Origin: Saprospiraceae bacterium
Lineage (GTDB): Bacteria; Bacteroidota; Bacteroidia; Chitinophagales; Saprospiraceae
Assembly: GCA_020627965.1 (NCBI GenBank)
Contig: JAHDFX010000047.1
Span: 1 to 33,788 of the forward strand
Direction: 5' to 3'
Length of the DNA: 33,788 nt
Of this stretch, positions 9,401 through 15,321 are shown piece after piece. Position numbers and translations under genes: made by a program. Below the pieces are notes generated by a model that worked only from the letters and a program-made list of their open reading frames with translations, did no database searches and was not told where the DNA came from. Each line of letters opens with the position of its first letter. Position 1 is the first letter of the stretch.

Positions 9401-11559
9401 TCATCAAGCGTAGCGCCACCACTGAATGTTACTGGATTAACTGTCAGGGTAGAACCTTTGATAACATAACCTTCTGCATTAATAGCAGTTGTTACATCTA
9501 CAGCTGTTCCATTCAATGAAGCAAAAGCCTGTTCTTCACAAGGAGGATTTACAGGAGCACCATTTGAGGAAGTCCACGCATAAGAATATGGAGGATTACC
9601 ACCTGTAACTGTAAGGTCAATAGCACCATCACTGTCCGCAGGACAAGGTGCAGGCGTACAGCTCACATTTGTTCCAGTAATTGAAACTTCAGGAGGAGCA
9701 CAATTAGGAGCAGGATCAACAATAAAGCTTTCAGTGCTTGTGTTTCCAGCCGCATCAGTCACAACGACTGTATAAGTATCAGCAGGAAGACAAGTCAAGT
9801 CTTCTGGGCATTGTGCAGGGAAAGCGATCGTGTATGAACCACCTTCTGTACCTACAACACCTGGGCCAGCAACATCATCATAAAAAATAATCTCAAGCTC
9901 ATCAATAGGACCAGAGAAGTTGAAGAAGACAGAACCAACTAAAGTATTATTCAAACCAGAATCAGTAATTGACTCAAATTGATTTGTTCCAACACGTAAA
10001 ACATTAGCACCTATAGAACTAACATCTCCTGCTGGAATTGACTGAATGACTCCTCCCAATTTAGGATTAACAATAGCAACATCATTGTTATCTAAGTCAT
10101 TAAGTAACATTTCTAAATTAGAAACAGGAGGATTGAAAGTCAGGGTACGTGTAATATTAGCAGCGGCAGGGCCACCAACAATATCGCCATGATCAACACC
10201 TGTACGAAGACCAATAAAGCCTGCTTGCTGACTGTTGTCAACAATCTCTTCATCGATAGAAGCACCACCATTGAATACAGCCTGATTGATCGTCAGGGTA
10301 GAGCCTTTGATTACATAGCCCTCTGCATTAATAGCATCTTCTACAACAGTGTTGTCAGCTCCGACAACAGGATTAGCTCCTAAGCCACTCTGAGCAGCAA
10401 AAGCTTGATCTTCACAAGGAGGATTTAAAGGCGTTCCTGCTGAAGATGTCCATGCATAAGAATATGGAGCAACTCCACCTGTGACAGAAAGATTGATAGA
10501 ACCATCACTATCTGCCGGACAAGGACTAGGAGTACAGGTCACATCACCAACAATACCCGTAATTTCTGGGTTTGTACAAGCAGGGGAAGGATTAATAGTA
10601 AAACTATCAGTCGCTGTGTTTCCATCTGCATCAGTCACAACTACTGTATAAGTATCAGCAGGAAGACAAGTTAAATCTTCTGGACACTGTGCAGGGAAAG
10701 CGATCGTGTATGAACCACCTTCTGTACCTACAACGCCTGGCCCAGCTACATCATCATAAAAAATGATCTCAACCTCATCAATAGGGCCAGAGAAGTTGAA
10801 TAAGATACCACCTGTTAAAACATTATTTAAGCCTGCATCAGTAATCGACTCAAATTGGTTTGTTCCAACACGAAGAACATTAGCTCCGATAAAAGAAATG
10901 TCTCCCGAAGGAATTGACTGCGTTACTCCCCCTAATTTAGGATTAATAATCGCAACATCATTGTTATCCAAGTCATTGAATAACATCTCCAGATTAGATA
11001 CCGGAGGACTAAAAGTCAGCGTACGTGTAATATTGGCTGCGCCAACACCCCCAACAATATCGCCGTGGTCAACACCAGTACGAAGGCCGACATAAGCTGC
11101 TTGCTGACTGTTGTCAACAATCTCTTCATCGATAGAAGCACCACCACTGAATACAGCCTGATTAACCGTCAGGGTAGAGCCTTTAATTACATAGCCCTCT
11201 GCATTAATAGCATCTTCTACAACAGTGTTGTCAGCTCCGACAACAGGGTTCGCACCCAAACCCGCTAAAGCAGCAAAAGCCTGTTCTTCGCAAGGCGGAT
11301 CTACGGGCGTTCCGACCGAAGATGACCATGCATACGAGTATGGAGCAGTACCTCCTGTCACTGTGAGATCGATAGCACCATCACTGTCTGTTGGACAGGG
11401 GGCTGGATCACAACTCACATCAGAGACCGTTGCACTCAAGGTTTGTGCATTCAGATTGGCGGAAACGCCAACCAACATGCAAAACGCCAACAGTCCGGCA
11501 ACGAACTGAAAACGCCAGAGACTAATGCCTCTGTTGTGTGTAAAGGTTAGATTTCTCAT
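451..11559 (-). CDS. Giant T9SS-secreted surface protein with SprB-like and SdrD_B repeats
   Basis: 3702-residue predicted cell-surface or secreted protein. Residues 1-38 are a signal peptide (hydrophobic 18-33, cleavage probably after NLNA). Residues 40 to about 1187 hold four SprB-like units (VSC...DGAIDLTVTGG...PYSYAW...LPADTYTVVVTD), each interrupted by a module of about 200 residues. Residues 1188 to about 3510 hold 18 SdrD_B/Cna-B-like domains, each opening with (I/L)GN-x-V-W-x-D-x-(N/D)-x-(N/D)-G and closing with DFGY or a variant, rich in Asp runs that suggest calcium binding. Residues about 3513-3610 look FnIII-like (LLTWATATEEETSHFNIQKS). Residues about 3619-3702 are a type A T9SS sorting domain (FPNPTKGQMNI ... 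ASYFVVIRG). Such proteins serve in adhesion or surface-layer functions; the ligand is unknown. The gene stands alone, divergent from the GH13 gene and followed by a strong terminator. Confidence 0.93.
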   Translation of the reverse strand: MRNLTFTHNRGISLWRFQFVAGLLAFCMLVGVSANLNAQTLSATVSDVSCDPAPCPTDSDGAIDLTVTGGTAPYSYAWSSSVGTPVDPPCEEQAFAALAGLGANPVVGADNTVVEDAINAEGYVIKGSTLTVNQAVFSGGASIDEEIVDNSQQAAYVGLRTGVDHGDIVGGVGAANITRTLTFSPPVSNLEMLFNDLDNNDVAIINPKLGGVTQSIPSGDISFIGANVLRVGTNQFESITDAGLNNVLTGGILFNFSGPIDEVEIIFYDDVAGPGVVGTEGGSYTIAFPAQCPEDLTCLPADTYTVVVTDADGNTATDSFTINPSPACTNPEITGIVGDVTCTPSPCPADSDGSINLSVTGGVAPYSYAWTSSAGTPLNPPCEDQAFAAQSGLGANPVVGADNTVVEDAINAEGYVIKGSTLTINQAVFNGGASIDEEIVDNSQQAGFIGLRTGVDHGDIVGGPAAANITRTLTFNPPVSNLEMLLNDLDNNDVAIVNPKLGGVIQSIPAGDVSSIGANVLRVGTNQFESITDSGLNNTLVGSVFFNFSGPIDELEIIFYDDVAGPGVVGTEGGSYTIAFPAQCPEDLTCLPADTYTVVVTDAAGNTSTESFIVDPAPNCAPPEVSITGTNVSCTPAPCPADSDGAIDLTVTGGNPPYSYAWTSSNGAPVNPPCEEQAFASLNGTAVDVTTAINAEGYVIKGSTLTVNPVTFSGGATLDEEIINNSQQTAYVGLRTGVDHPDLVGGENAASMTRTMTFNPPVSNLEMLFNDMDNNDYAIIRPKLAGTTLPILASDIASTGSNVNQVNANEFESITDAPLGPSLDGSIFFNFAGPIDEIEIVFYDDVAGPGVVGTEGGSYTIAFPAQCPEDLTCLPADTYTVVVTDANGSTATASYTVDPATNCDPCTATTGDLDASGVGGPFYYWEDSNGDPLPIPTPCTEVNWANFQTLNGTGANPVAGGVDNSIVEDAINNSFFIVRGATMTINDVVFAGGASIDEEIIDDSQLNGTFALRTGVDHNELTGGTGAGEANMTRTFTFDRDVCDLSMFLNDIDNNDVAVVNVYNDGNPVALSPADFTLTGSNVTVVGTNQFESINDTGLNNTNDGGVLFEFTNCIDEIEIIYYDDVAGPGVVGSEGGSYSVNFPPECQYPAVYPDLDPGCYTVTAIDEMSMEVSQELCVEIEGCDGAIGNYVWLDENGNGIQDAGEPGIPGVTVNLTGDATETTVTDANGGYIFPDLPAGDYVVTVDETTLPDGYTQTTNPVNAGSDFGNQTNGYAITLNQTGDDVDENMTGDFGYNYGDAPGNSGLGALGDRIWRDADADGVQDLGEAGIGGVTVTIYGDSNGDGVVDPATDSPFTGAIDQNGATGTGTTTTEPDGSYNFTGLPAGQYIVVVDPNSAGIQDKDQTGDPDEPGMTAMNPDNMSDPVLIGPGDNYTNLDFGYTNPNNNDIGDTVYFDADADETQDPNEPGIAGVTVKLTDDNGDVIATTVTDENGEYLFPGLPDGTYTVMINDTDNVLDDLVNTEDPDGGNDGMSEVTLAGADDLDQDFGYTPENQDPGEGLIGDQVFLDYNGNGAPDPGEGIEGVTVELHDAAGNVIGTTATDENGYYYFPGLDPAEDYSVDVIEATLPANITQTVDPDSAPDGQSTVDLANDPDGTNDGINLDQDFGYVADNPGSIGTLVWLDNNTDGVNDGPNGPDGIPGNDDDEPGIEGVTIDLYADDNGNGLVDPGESLIASTTTDADGNYLFPGLPADDDDYVVDVTDEDQVLNGYWHSLGAPNTDDNSQTDTYAVTLGGADPADDFTADFGYYVEPAVLGNYVFEDTNDNGIQDAGEPGIEGVEVTLMVTYPDGSVVTLTDVTDATGHYIFENLLLDEDYDGSGTYATPMAGGGDEPYYEIKVITPPADYLPATEDVNADGNDLEDADDPNGVQGIADQGATDTTPQADPNDEPTHLSYDFGFIPVPASLGNYVWIDENEDGLQDEGEVGIPNVTVNLTDDMGNPVGSMTTDTEGGYLFSDLAPGTYTVTVDETTLPDGMAQTTNPVNPGADFGNQTNGYTITLDAGDEDLTGDFGYIWEQPDGNTGTAAIGDRIWHDGDADGVQDPGEPGIGGVTVTIYSDSNGDGVIDPATDSPFTAAVDQNGNTGTGTTTTEEDGTYIFTNLPADEYIIVVDPASAGIASKDQTGDPDEYGMPATNPDNMSDPILAAPGDVILIADFGYIDPMNNNDIGDTVYFDADGDGTQDPGDEGIPGVTLALEDDMGNIIAATETDENGEYLFTGLPDEEYTVVVTDTDNVLAGLENSDDPDGGNDDMSTVADLPADDLDQDFGYTPKGQEPGVDGILGNEVFLDFNGNGQPDPGEGVEGVVVELFDSNGSPVGTTETDENGNYYFGNLPADDYTVVVDESTLPPGVTNSVDPDGGNDSESETTLPTGGEDLDQDFGYVANSPGSIGNLIWEDHNVDGIHNGPNGLDNIPGTDDDEPGFEGVTIDLYYDENGNGVVDPGEPVIATTETDANGNYLFPNLPATDATDYIVDVTDENGVLEGYWHSNGTPTVDNNSQTDPYPVTIGGAFPASNFTADFGYYIEPGSVGGIVWFEPEEDGVQDPADADQMPVPGIEVQLEITYPDGSVVTLTDVTDANGAYEFTGLLLDEDYTGAGAGEPTYVVSIPDVFGQGDDLGYTPVAVIDAGGDDFVDADDPAGVTAMPAQGLSDTTPNLTDPGSEPEHLSYDFAYTVEEDASLGNYVWIDENQDGLQDEGEVGIPNVTVNLTDDMGNPVGSTTTDTDGGYLFSDLAPGTYTVTVDETTLPDGMAQTANPVNPGADFGNQTNGYTITLASGDENLTGDFGYIWEQPDNNTGTAAIGDKIWHDADADGVQDPGEPGIGGVTVTIYSDSNGDGTIDPATDSPVFAATDQNGNLGGTTTTEEDGTYIFTNLPAGEYVVVVDPTSAGIASKDQTGDPDEYGMPATNPDNMSDPILAAPGDVILVIDFGYIDPMNNNDIGDTVYFDANGDGTQDPGDEGIPGVTLALEDAAGNIIATTTTDENGEYLFTGLPDEAYTVEVTDTDNVLAGLENSGDPDGGNDDMSSVSDLPADDLDQDFGYTPKGQEPGVDGIIGDEVFLDFNGNGQPDPGEGIEGVTVDLFDGNGDQVGTTETDENGNYYFGNLPADDYTVVVDESTLPPGVANSVDPDGGNDSESDTTLPTAGEDLDQDFGYVPTTPGSIGTLIWEDHNANGVNDGPDGPDGTPGTDDDEPGFEGVTIDLYLDDNGNGVVDPGESVIATTTTDANGEYLFPNLPANDVDYIVDVTDEDGVLEGYWDTNGTPGADDNSQTDPYAITLGGGNPVDNPTADFGYYIEPASIGGIVWLELQTEDGIQNPNDPLDPEQPVEGVEVLLTIAYPDGTTIILTDTTDANGAYEFTGLLLDEDYNGVDGVEPTYTVSIPDFQVQATSIFGAGVTPVLPAFIDAGGDELIDADNPLGVVAIPTQGLTNTTPNLTDPGSEASNLSYDFALFGIPLPLELAYFKGEEDNCTALLTWATATEEETSHFNIQKSTTGLGFTTIGRVDAAGNSTSLLTYSYTDTQLSADNYYRLEMVDIDGTTTYTDIVNVSTDCADGNTISEIFPNPTKGQMNITFNSSFDHENAEVVIMDALGRTVQVEAITTTLGLNTINVDVTRLPQASYFVVIRGESGWYTDATQFVKLGE
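1030..3345 (-). repeat. SdrD_B super-repeat 3 (six domains, residues ~2739-3510)
   Basis: Third block, about 772 residues. Domain openings are LGNYVWIDENQDGLQD, IGDKIWHDADADGVQD, IGDTVYFDANGDGTQD, IGDEVFLDFNGNGQPD, IGTLIWEDHNANGVND and IGGIVWLELQTEDGIQN. The last domain is longer and more diverged and runs into the FnIII-like module. Confidence 0.85.
3346..5664 (-). repeat. SdrD_B super-repeat 2 (six domains, residues ~1966-2738)
   Basis: Second block, about 773 residues. Domain openings, in the same order as block 1, are LGNYVWIDENEDGLQD, IGDRIWHDGDADGVQD, IGDTVYFDADGDGTQD, LGNEVFLDFNGNGQPD, IGNLIWEDHNVDGIHN and VGGIVWFEPEEDGVQD. Long runs are identical in block 3, at both DNA and protein level. 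Confidence 0.85.
5665..7998 (-). repeat. SdrD_B super-repeat 1 (six domains, residues 1188-1965)
   Basis: First of three consecutive blocks, each of six different SdrD_B domains in the same order. Opening motifs of the six are IGNYVWLDENGNGIQD, LGDRIWRDADADGVQD, IGDTVYFDADADETQD, IGDQVFLDYNGNGAPD, IGTLVWLDNNTDGVND and LGNYVFEDTNDNGIQD. Block length is about 778 residues. This block differs more from the other two than they do from each other. Confidence 0.85.
8002..8859 (-). repeat. Divergent SprB-like unit 4 with inserted module (residues ~901-1186)
   Basis: Fourth and most diverged copy. The SprB front half is replaced by a sequence with FYYWEDSNGDPLPIP, but the insert is recognisable (ALRTGVDH, VCDLSMFLNDIDNND, YYDDVAGPGVVGSEGGSYSV). 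It ends in a modified back half, DLDPGCYTVTAIDE. It connects the SprB-like region to the SdrD_B region. Confidence 0.72.
8860..9699 (-). repeat. SprB-like unit 3 with inserted module (residues ~621-900)
   Basis: Third copy, slightly shorter: the GLGANPVVGADNTVVED segment of units 1 and 2 is replaced by the shorter NGTAVDVTTAI. The rest of the insert is conserved (GLRTGVDH, PPVSNLEMLFNDMDNND, YDDVAGPGVVGTEGG). The shared 20-nt stretch is at 8966-8985. Confidence 0.78.
9700..10569 (-). repeat. SprB-like unit 2 with inserted module (residues ~331-620)
   Basis: Second copy of the SprB-plus-insert unit, about 290 residues. It keeps every landmark of unit 1: the CTPSPCPADSDG opening, the Cys at the start of the insert, PPVSNLEMLLNDLDNND, and YDDVAGPGVVGTEGG. 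The same 20-nt stretch occurs at 9825-9844, about 866 bp from the copy in unit 1. Confidence 0.8.
10570..11442 (-). repeat. SprB-like unit 1 with inserted module (residues ~40-330)
   Basis: Coding repeat. The first half of an SprB-type repeat (residues 40-81, ending PYSYAWSS) and its second half (299-322, LPADTYTVVVTDADGN) are separated by about 215 residues running from Cys90 to Cys292/Cys298. The insert contains GLRTGVDH, PPVSNLEMLFNDLDNND and YDDVAGPGVVGTEGGSYTI. Boundaries are approximate. Units 2 and 3 match it closely, including an identical 20-nt stretch, gcagggaaagcgatcgtgta, at 10691-10710. Confidence 0.8.
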
Positions 11560-12190
11560 GAATTGAATTTAGTTATTTAATAAATCCTGGTTGAAATAAG
11601 TATATAAATTTATGGTAAAATTCATTGTATAATAATACACGACATATACAATAAATACTTCACTTACTTTACAAATTAAGTAAATTGGACAAACGTCTGA
11701 AGTTCTGATAGTGATTGGAACATAATACACCCGAAAGGGTGAAGTGTGAATTTGTTATGGTATGAAAGCGTAAGGATGTTTCTGCTTACTTTTCATTTAG
11801 TCCAAAAATACCAAAATTCCGTTGCACTCCAATTTGTTAATATTTTGTTAAAATTAAGCTTTATTTTACTTTTTGGGAAATTCTAAAAAATCAAATTTTG
11901 CTTCAGCAAAAACATTGTATAAATACTGATAGGACATTGATTTAATATCAAAATAAACTTAACTTCCACTTAAACATTGTTTTTGAGACCTCAATTTTGT
12001 TTTTTTAATGCTTGACGTATATGAAACTACACTCCTTTAGAATGAAGTTTGCTTACTGCGTCACTCAATTTCTACTTTATGTATGGTTTTTTTTTACTAT
12101 ATCCTATACTGAATCAATCGTTTCAAGCAATCACCTTACAATAAAGTTTTATATCAAATACACATATACTAATAAGCCAATCTAACAACT
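11560..12190. promoter_or_regulatory. Divergent AT-rich intergenic region
   Basis: This 631-bp AT-rich region separates the giant gene (minus) from the GH13 gene (plus) and must carry both start signals. No clear match to the Bacteroidota promoter consensus TTG-N19-TAnnTTTG was found by eye. Visible elements are an 8-bp inverted repeat attgtata/tatacaat (11624-11631 and 11645-11652), related half-sites at 11914-11924 and 12137-12146, a caccc-GAAA-gggtg hairpin (11728-11741) and a ttttgc-ttca-gcaaaa hairpin (about 11896-11911). No ORF of note is present. Confidence 0.4.
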
Positions 12191-14566
12191 ATGATGAAAA
12201 TCAACACTTTACAAACAAGTTTACTTGTCTTACTCCTGGCTTTTGGCTGTCACATGTCAAATGAAAATAATTTCAAAAAAAATACAGATAACCTTAAATT
12301 CATCGGCTTGATTCCTCCTATTATAGCAGACGATACAAGTAAGCTCTTTATGGAAGACTATTTCACTGATTTATCCTCAATAGATTCCGTAACGAGTTCT
12401 TCTTTAGCCTTACAGTTATCTCCCAACAAGAAGGAACTTATCCTCAATACCAATGAGCAAACTCCTATATTGTCAGAATTGAAAATATGGGTAAGAAAAC
12501 AGCCTATTTCTTTTCTCATCAAAAAATCTAATAAAAAGCTGGTGAACATCAGCTTCAAATTAGAGCGCAAATATACAAAAGTACTTATCAAAGGACAGTT
12601 TAATAACTGGCTTTCAGAACCCATGACGTTAAGTACTGAAGGTCAGCTAGAAAAATCCTTTTACCTTTCTCCGGGTAATTATCAATACAAAATAATTCTT
12701 GACGACAAGGAAATTAGTGACCCTTCCAATCCTAATATTATTAGCAATGGCATGGGAGGTACTAATTCTCTATTGATTATTCCCAAAACTCCAAATGAGC
12801 AACTTCCAAACCTATTCACGAAACAATTATCAGAAGGAGGGCTTCGCATTGGTTTTGTCAATAAGCCTATGGAAGTATTTGCTTTTCTGCAAAATAAGCG
12901 CATTAAAACGAATATACATAACAATAATGAAATAATTATCCATCTCCCTAAAGAAGCTAGTTCTCAAGAACGTACTCATTTACGAATATGGGCTTATAAT
13001 GAGGCGGGTATTAGCAATGATCTGCTCATCCCTTTGGAGAACGGACAGCCCATATCTGATACGGATAAATTGAAGAGAAGCGACTTACAATATATGCTTA
13101 TGTATTTTGCACTTATAGATCGTTTTCATAATGGAAAATTGAATAATGACGACCCCATCAATGATAAACGTCTGAGGTCTATACAAAACTATATGGGTGG
13201 TGATCTTTCAGGGATTTCAAAAAAAATAAAGGAGGGTTACTTTGATCGTCTTGGTATTAATACGCTCTGGTTATCTCCTCTCACACAAAATCCTTATGAA
13301 GCCTGGCAGGAATTTCCTGAGCCTCGTCGTTGGTATTCGGGTTACCACGGCTATTGGCCGATATCAAGTTCAAAAGTAGACCACCGACTCGGTACGGACG
13401 AAGATTTGAAAGAATTGGTTAAGACCGCACATGAACACGAGATTAATATCTTCTTGGATTATGTTTGCAATCATGTACATAAAAACCACCCTATCTATCA
13501 GAAGCACCCAGAATGGACCACTTCTTTTGATTTGCCTGATGGTTCTAAAAATATCAGAATTTGGGAAAAGCAAAGACTTACTACCTGGTTCGATGAGTTC
13601 TTGCCTACACTTGACCTCTCAAACCCTGAAGCTATTGAAGCCCAGACAGATTCTGCTATATACTGGATCAAAGAATACAACCTTGATGGTTTTCGTCATG
13701 ATGCGACCAAACATATACCAGAAGAATTTTGGCGCAGCCTCACCCGAAAGCTTAAGCAGGAAGTCATGATTCCACAAGATCGTTATATATATCAGATCGG
13801 AGAAACTTATGGCAGTCATGAATTAATTGCTCAATATATTGGTCCTGGATTATTGGACGCTCAGTTTGATTTTAACCTTTATTTTACTTCACGTGATGCT
13901 TTTATTAAGGAAGATCAATCTATGGAAATCGTGGCAAATGCGCTTATGGAATCACTTAGTTGGTATGGACACCATCATACCATGGGCAACATCACAGGAA
14001 ACCACGATCAATCCAGATTTATGGGACTTGCAAGTGGAGCAGTTCGTTATGATGAAAATCATGTAGAGGCAGGTTTTAACAGGAACATACAAGTAAAAGA
14101 TACTAAAGGTTATTTAACATTGAGCAATTATTTTGCTTTCGTAATGACCATTCCCGGAGTCCCGACTATTTTATATGGTGATGAAATAGGTATGGTTGGT
14201 GCGGGTGATCCGGACAATCGTCGTATGATGCGATTCGACAGTTTAAGTCGCTTTGAAAACAGAACCAGAACAATTGTCAGTCAATTGACTCAACTTCGTA
14301 AAAACCATCTTGCACTAAGCTATGGAGATTTCATTATGCTGCATGCTGATAAAAACGTATTGGCTTATGCCAGAAATTATTTTGGAGAAACTGTTATTGT
14401 TGTTATTAACAAGGGAGGAAGAGAAAAGATCAGTTTTTACATTCCCGAATACCTCAATATAGACTCTCTGAAAAATCAATTTAATACTGGTAACATCAAT
14501 ATCGACAACCGTAAAGCTTCCATTAGTCTACCTGAGCGAAGTTTCGAAATATTTATTAACCAATAA
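12191..14566 (+). CDS. GH13 family alpha-glucan hydrolase lipoprotein
   Basis: 791-residue alpha-amylase-superfamily enzyme, expected to cleave alpha-1,4 (or alpha-1,6) glucosidic bonds in starch- or glycogen-like glucans at the cell envelope. Residues 1-20 form a lipoprotein-type signal (LLLAFGC, Cys20). A CBM48/AMPK-type glycogen-binding-like domain lies at about 125-197 (VLIKGQFNNWL ... GNYQYKIILD), followed by a second beta-rich segment at about 215-290. The TIM barrel spans about 300-690 with all four GH13 signatures: DYVCNH (423-428), GFRHDATKH with nucleophile Asp504, IGETYG with acid/base Glu538, and GNHD with Asp606. A C-terminal beta domain ends the protein. The catalytic triad is intact. 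No SusC/SusD pair is adjacent, so this is not a standard starch-utilisation locus. A MORN protein gene follows after 8 bp. Amylase, neopullulanase or cyclomaltodextrinase specificity cannot be separated by eye. Confidence 0.9.
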   Translation: MMKINTLQTSLLVLLLAFGCHMSNENNFKKNTDNLKFIGLIPPIIADDTSKLFMEDYFTDLSSIDSVTSSSLALQLSPNKKELILNTNEQTPILSELKIWVRKQPISFLIKKSNKKLVNISFKLERKYTKVLIKGQFNNWLSEPMTLSTEGQLEKSFYLSPGNYQYKIILDDKEISDPSNPNIISNGMGGTNSLLIIPKTPNEQLPNLFTKQLSEGGLRIGFVNKPMEVFAFLQNKRIKTNIHNNNEIIIHLPKEASSQERTHLRIWAYNEAGISNDLLIPLENGQPISDTDKLKRSDLQYMLMYFALIDRFHNGKLNNDDPINDKRLRSIQNYMGGDLSGISKKIKEGYFDRLGINTLWLSPLTQNPYEAWQEFPEPRRWYSGYHGYWPISSSKVDHRLGTDEDLKELVKTAHEHEINIFLDYVCNHVHKNHPIYQKHPEWTTSFDLPDGSKNIRIWEKQRLTTWFDEFLPTLDLSNPEAIEAQTDSAIYWIKEYNLDGFRHDATKHIPEEFWRSLTRKLKQEVMIPQDRYIYQIGETYGSHELIAQYIGPGLLDAQFDFNLYFTSRDAFIKEDQSMEIVANALMESLSWYGHHHTMGNITGNHDQSRFMGLASGAVRYDENHVEAGFNRNIQVKDTKGYLTLSNYFAFVMTIPGVPTILYGDEIGMVGAGDPDNRRMMRFDSLSRFENRTRTIVSQLTQLRKNHLALSYGDFIMLHADKNVLAYARNYFGETVIVVINKGGREKISFYIPEYLNIDSLKNQFNTGNINIDNRKASISLPERSFEIFINQ

Positions 14567-14574
14567 ACTTTATT

Positions 14575-15321
14575 ATGAAACATTACAAATATCTACTCAC
14601 ATTAATAAGCATGATCTGCGGATATACATCGTATGCACAGGATTGCAAAGTATTGATGCCCGAAATCGCTGTTATTTATGAAGGCGCATGCAAAAAAGGA
14701 CTAGCACATGGAAAAGGTACAGCCAAAGGTGAAAATGTATATGAAGGTAATTTCAAAAAAGGTTTACCACACGGGCAAGGACGTTATGTCTATGACAAAG
14801 GTGTTGGGTATCAAGGTGAATGGAAAGCCGGAAATCGTCACGGATATGGAGTTTTTGTGGATGAAGAAGGCAACCGTTACACTGGTGAATGGAAAGATGA
14901 TATGCGACATGGAGAAGGTTCTTATTATGTAAAAACCGCAGATGGCGATACCACCTATACTGGTATATGGGAACAGGACAAATATATTGGAGAGAAGCCC
15001 GAACGCCCTTATCTCATTGTCAGTCGAAGAAGTATTGACAGAGTTACTATGCGCAGAGTAGGTGATGGGAATCAACTTACGATCAAGATTATGCAGGGAG
15101 GAATGCCCAATATGACTGTTCAGGATTATCGTTTTCAATGGAGCAGTGGCAACGAACTCATTCTGAATCAAAATGCCAGAGGTTGGCAAAATTTAATTTA
15201 TCCATTTGAGGGAAGGATTGTTTATACAACAGCTAATAAATTAAGGACGTCTTATTACACTGTTCAGCTTGAATTTAAAATAAATCAGCCTGGAGAATGG
15301 GAGTTAATACTGCATAATTAA
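14575..15321 (+). CDS. Exported MORN-repeat protein
   Basis: 248 residues with a signal peptide (about 1-21, ending TSYAQ). Residues about 35-140 contain four to five MORN repeats with the pattern Y-x-G-x-(W/F)-x-x-G-x-x-H-G-x-G: YEGACKKGLAHGKG, YEGNFKKGLPHGQG, YQGEWKAGNRHGYG, YTGEWKDDMRHGEG and a degenerate YTGIWEQDKYIG. The remaining 100 residues are a beta-rich tail with no recognised family. MORN repeats form elongated beta sheets and often act as scaffolds or lipid-binding surfaces; the role here is unknown. The gene starts 8 bp after the GH13 gene on the same strand, so co-expression is likely. Confidence 0.88.
   Translation: MKHYKYLLTLISMICGYTSYAQDCKVLMPEIAVIYEGACKKGLAHGKGTAKGENVYEGNFKKGLPHGQGRYVYDKGVGYQGEWKAGNRHGYGVFVDEEGNRYTGEWKDDMRHGEGSYYVKTADGDTTYTGIWEQDKYIGEKPERPYLIVSRRSIDRVTMRRVGDGNQLTIKIMQGGMPNMTVQDYRFQWSSGNELILNQNARGWQNLIYPFEGRIVYTTANKLRTSYYTVQLEFKINQPGEWELILHN

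Noticed and set aside
1030-11442. CRISPR-like regular repeats at the DNA level
   Set aside because: The repeats lie in one open reading frame, are hundreds to thousands of bases long and encode conserved protein domains. They are coding repeats, not a CRISPR array.
2312-11509. Many small plus-strand ORFs opposite the giant gene
   Set aside because: They are antisense shadows of the repetitive coding sequence; their proteins repeat with the same period and resemble no family.
11728-11741. caccc-GAAA-gggtg mini-hairpin as a structured RNA or riboswitch
   Set aside because: Only five base pairs with no further conserved-looking structure around it; too little to call an RNA element.
11836-11855. 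gttaatattttgttaaaatt resembles part of the filamentous phage f1 origin
   Set aside because: The match is a short AT-rich stretch and the following bases diverge at once (aagc instead of the f1 continuation). It is best explained by chance; no vector or phage sequence surrounds it.
12358-14066. Short ORFs on both strands inside the GH13 gene
   Set aside because: They overlap an intact GH13 frame with all catalytic motifs and lack recognisable features or start signals of their own.
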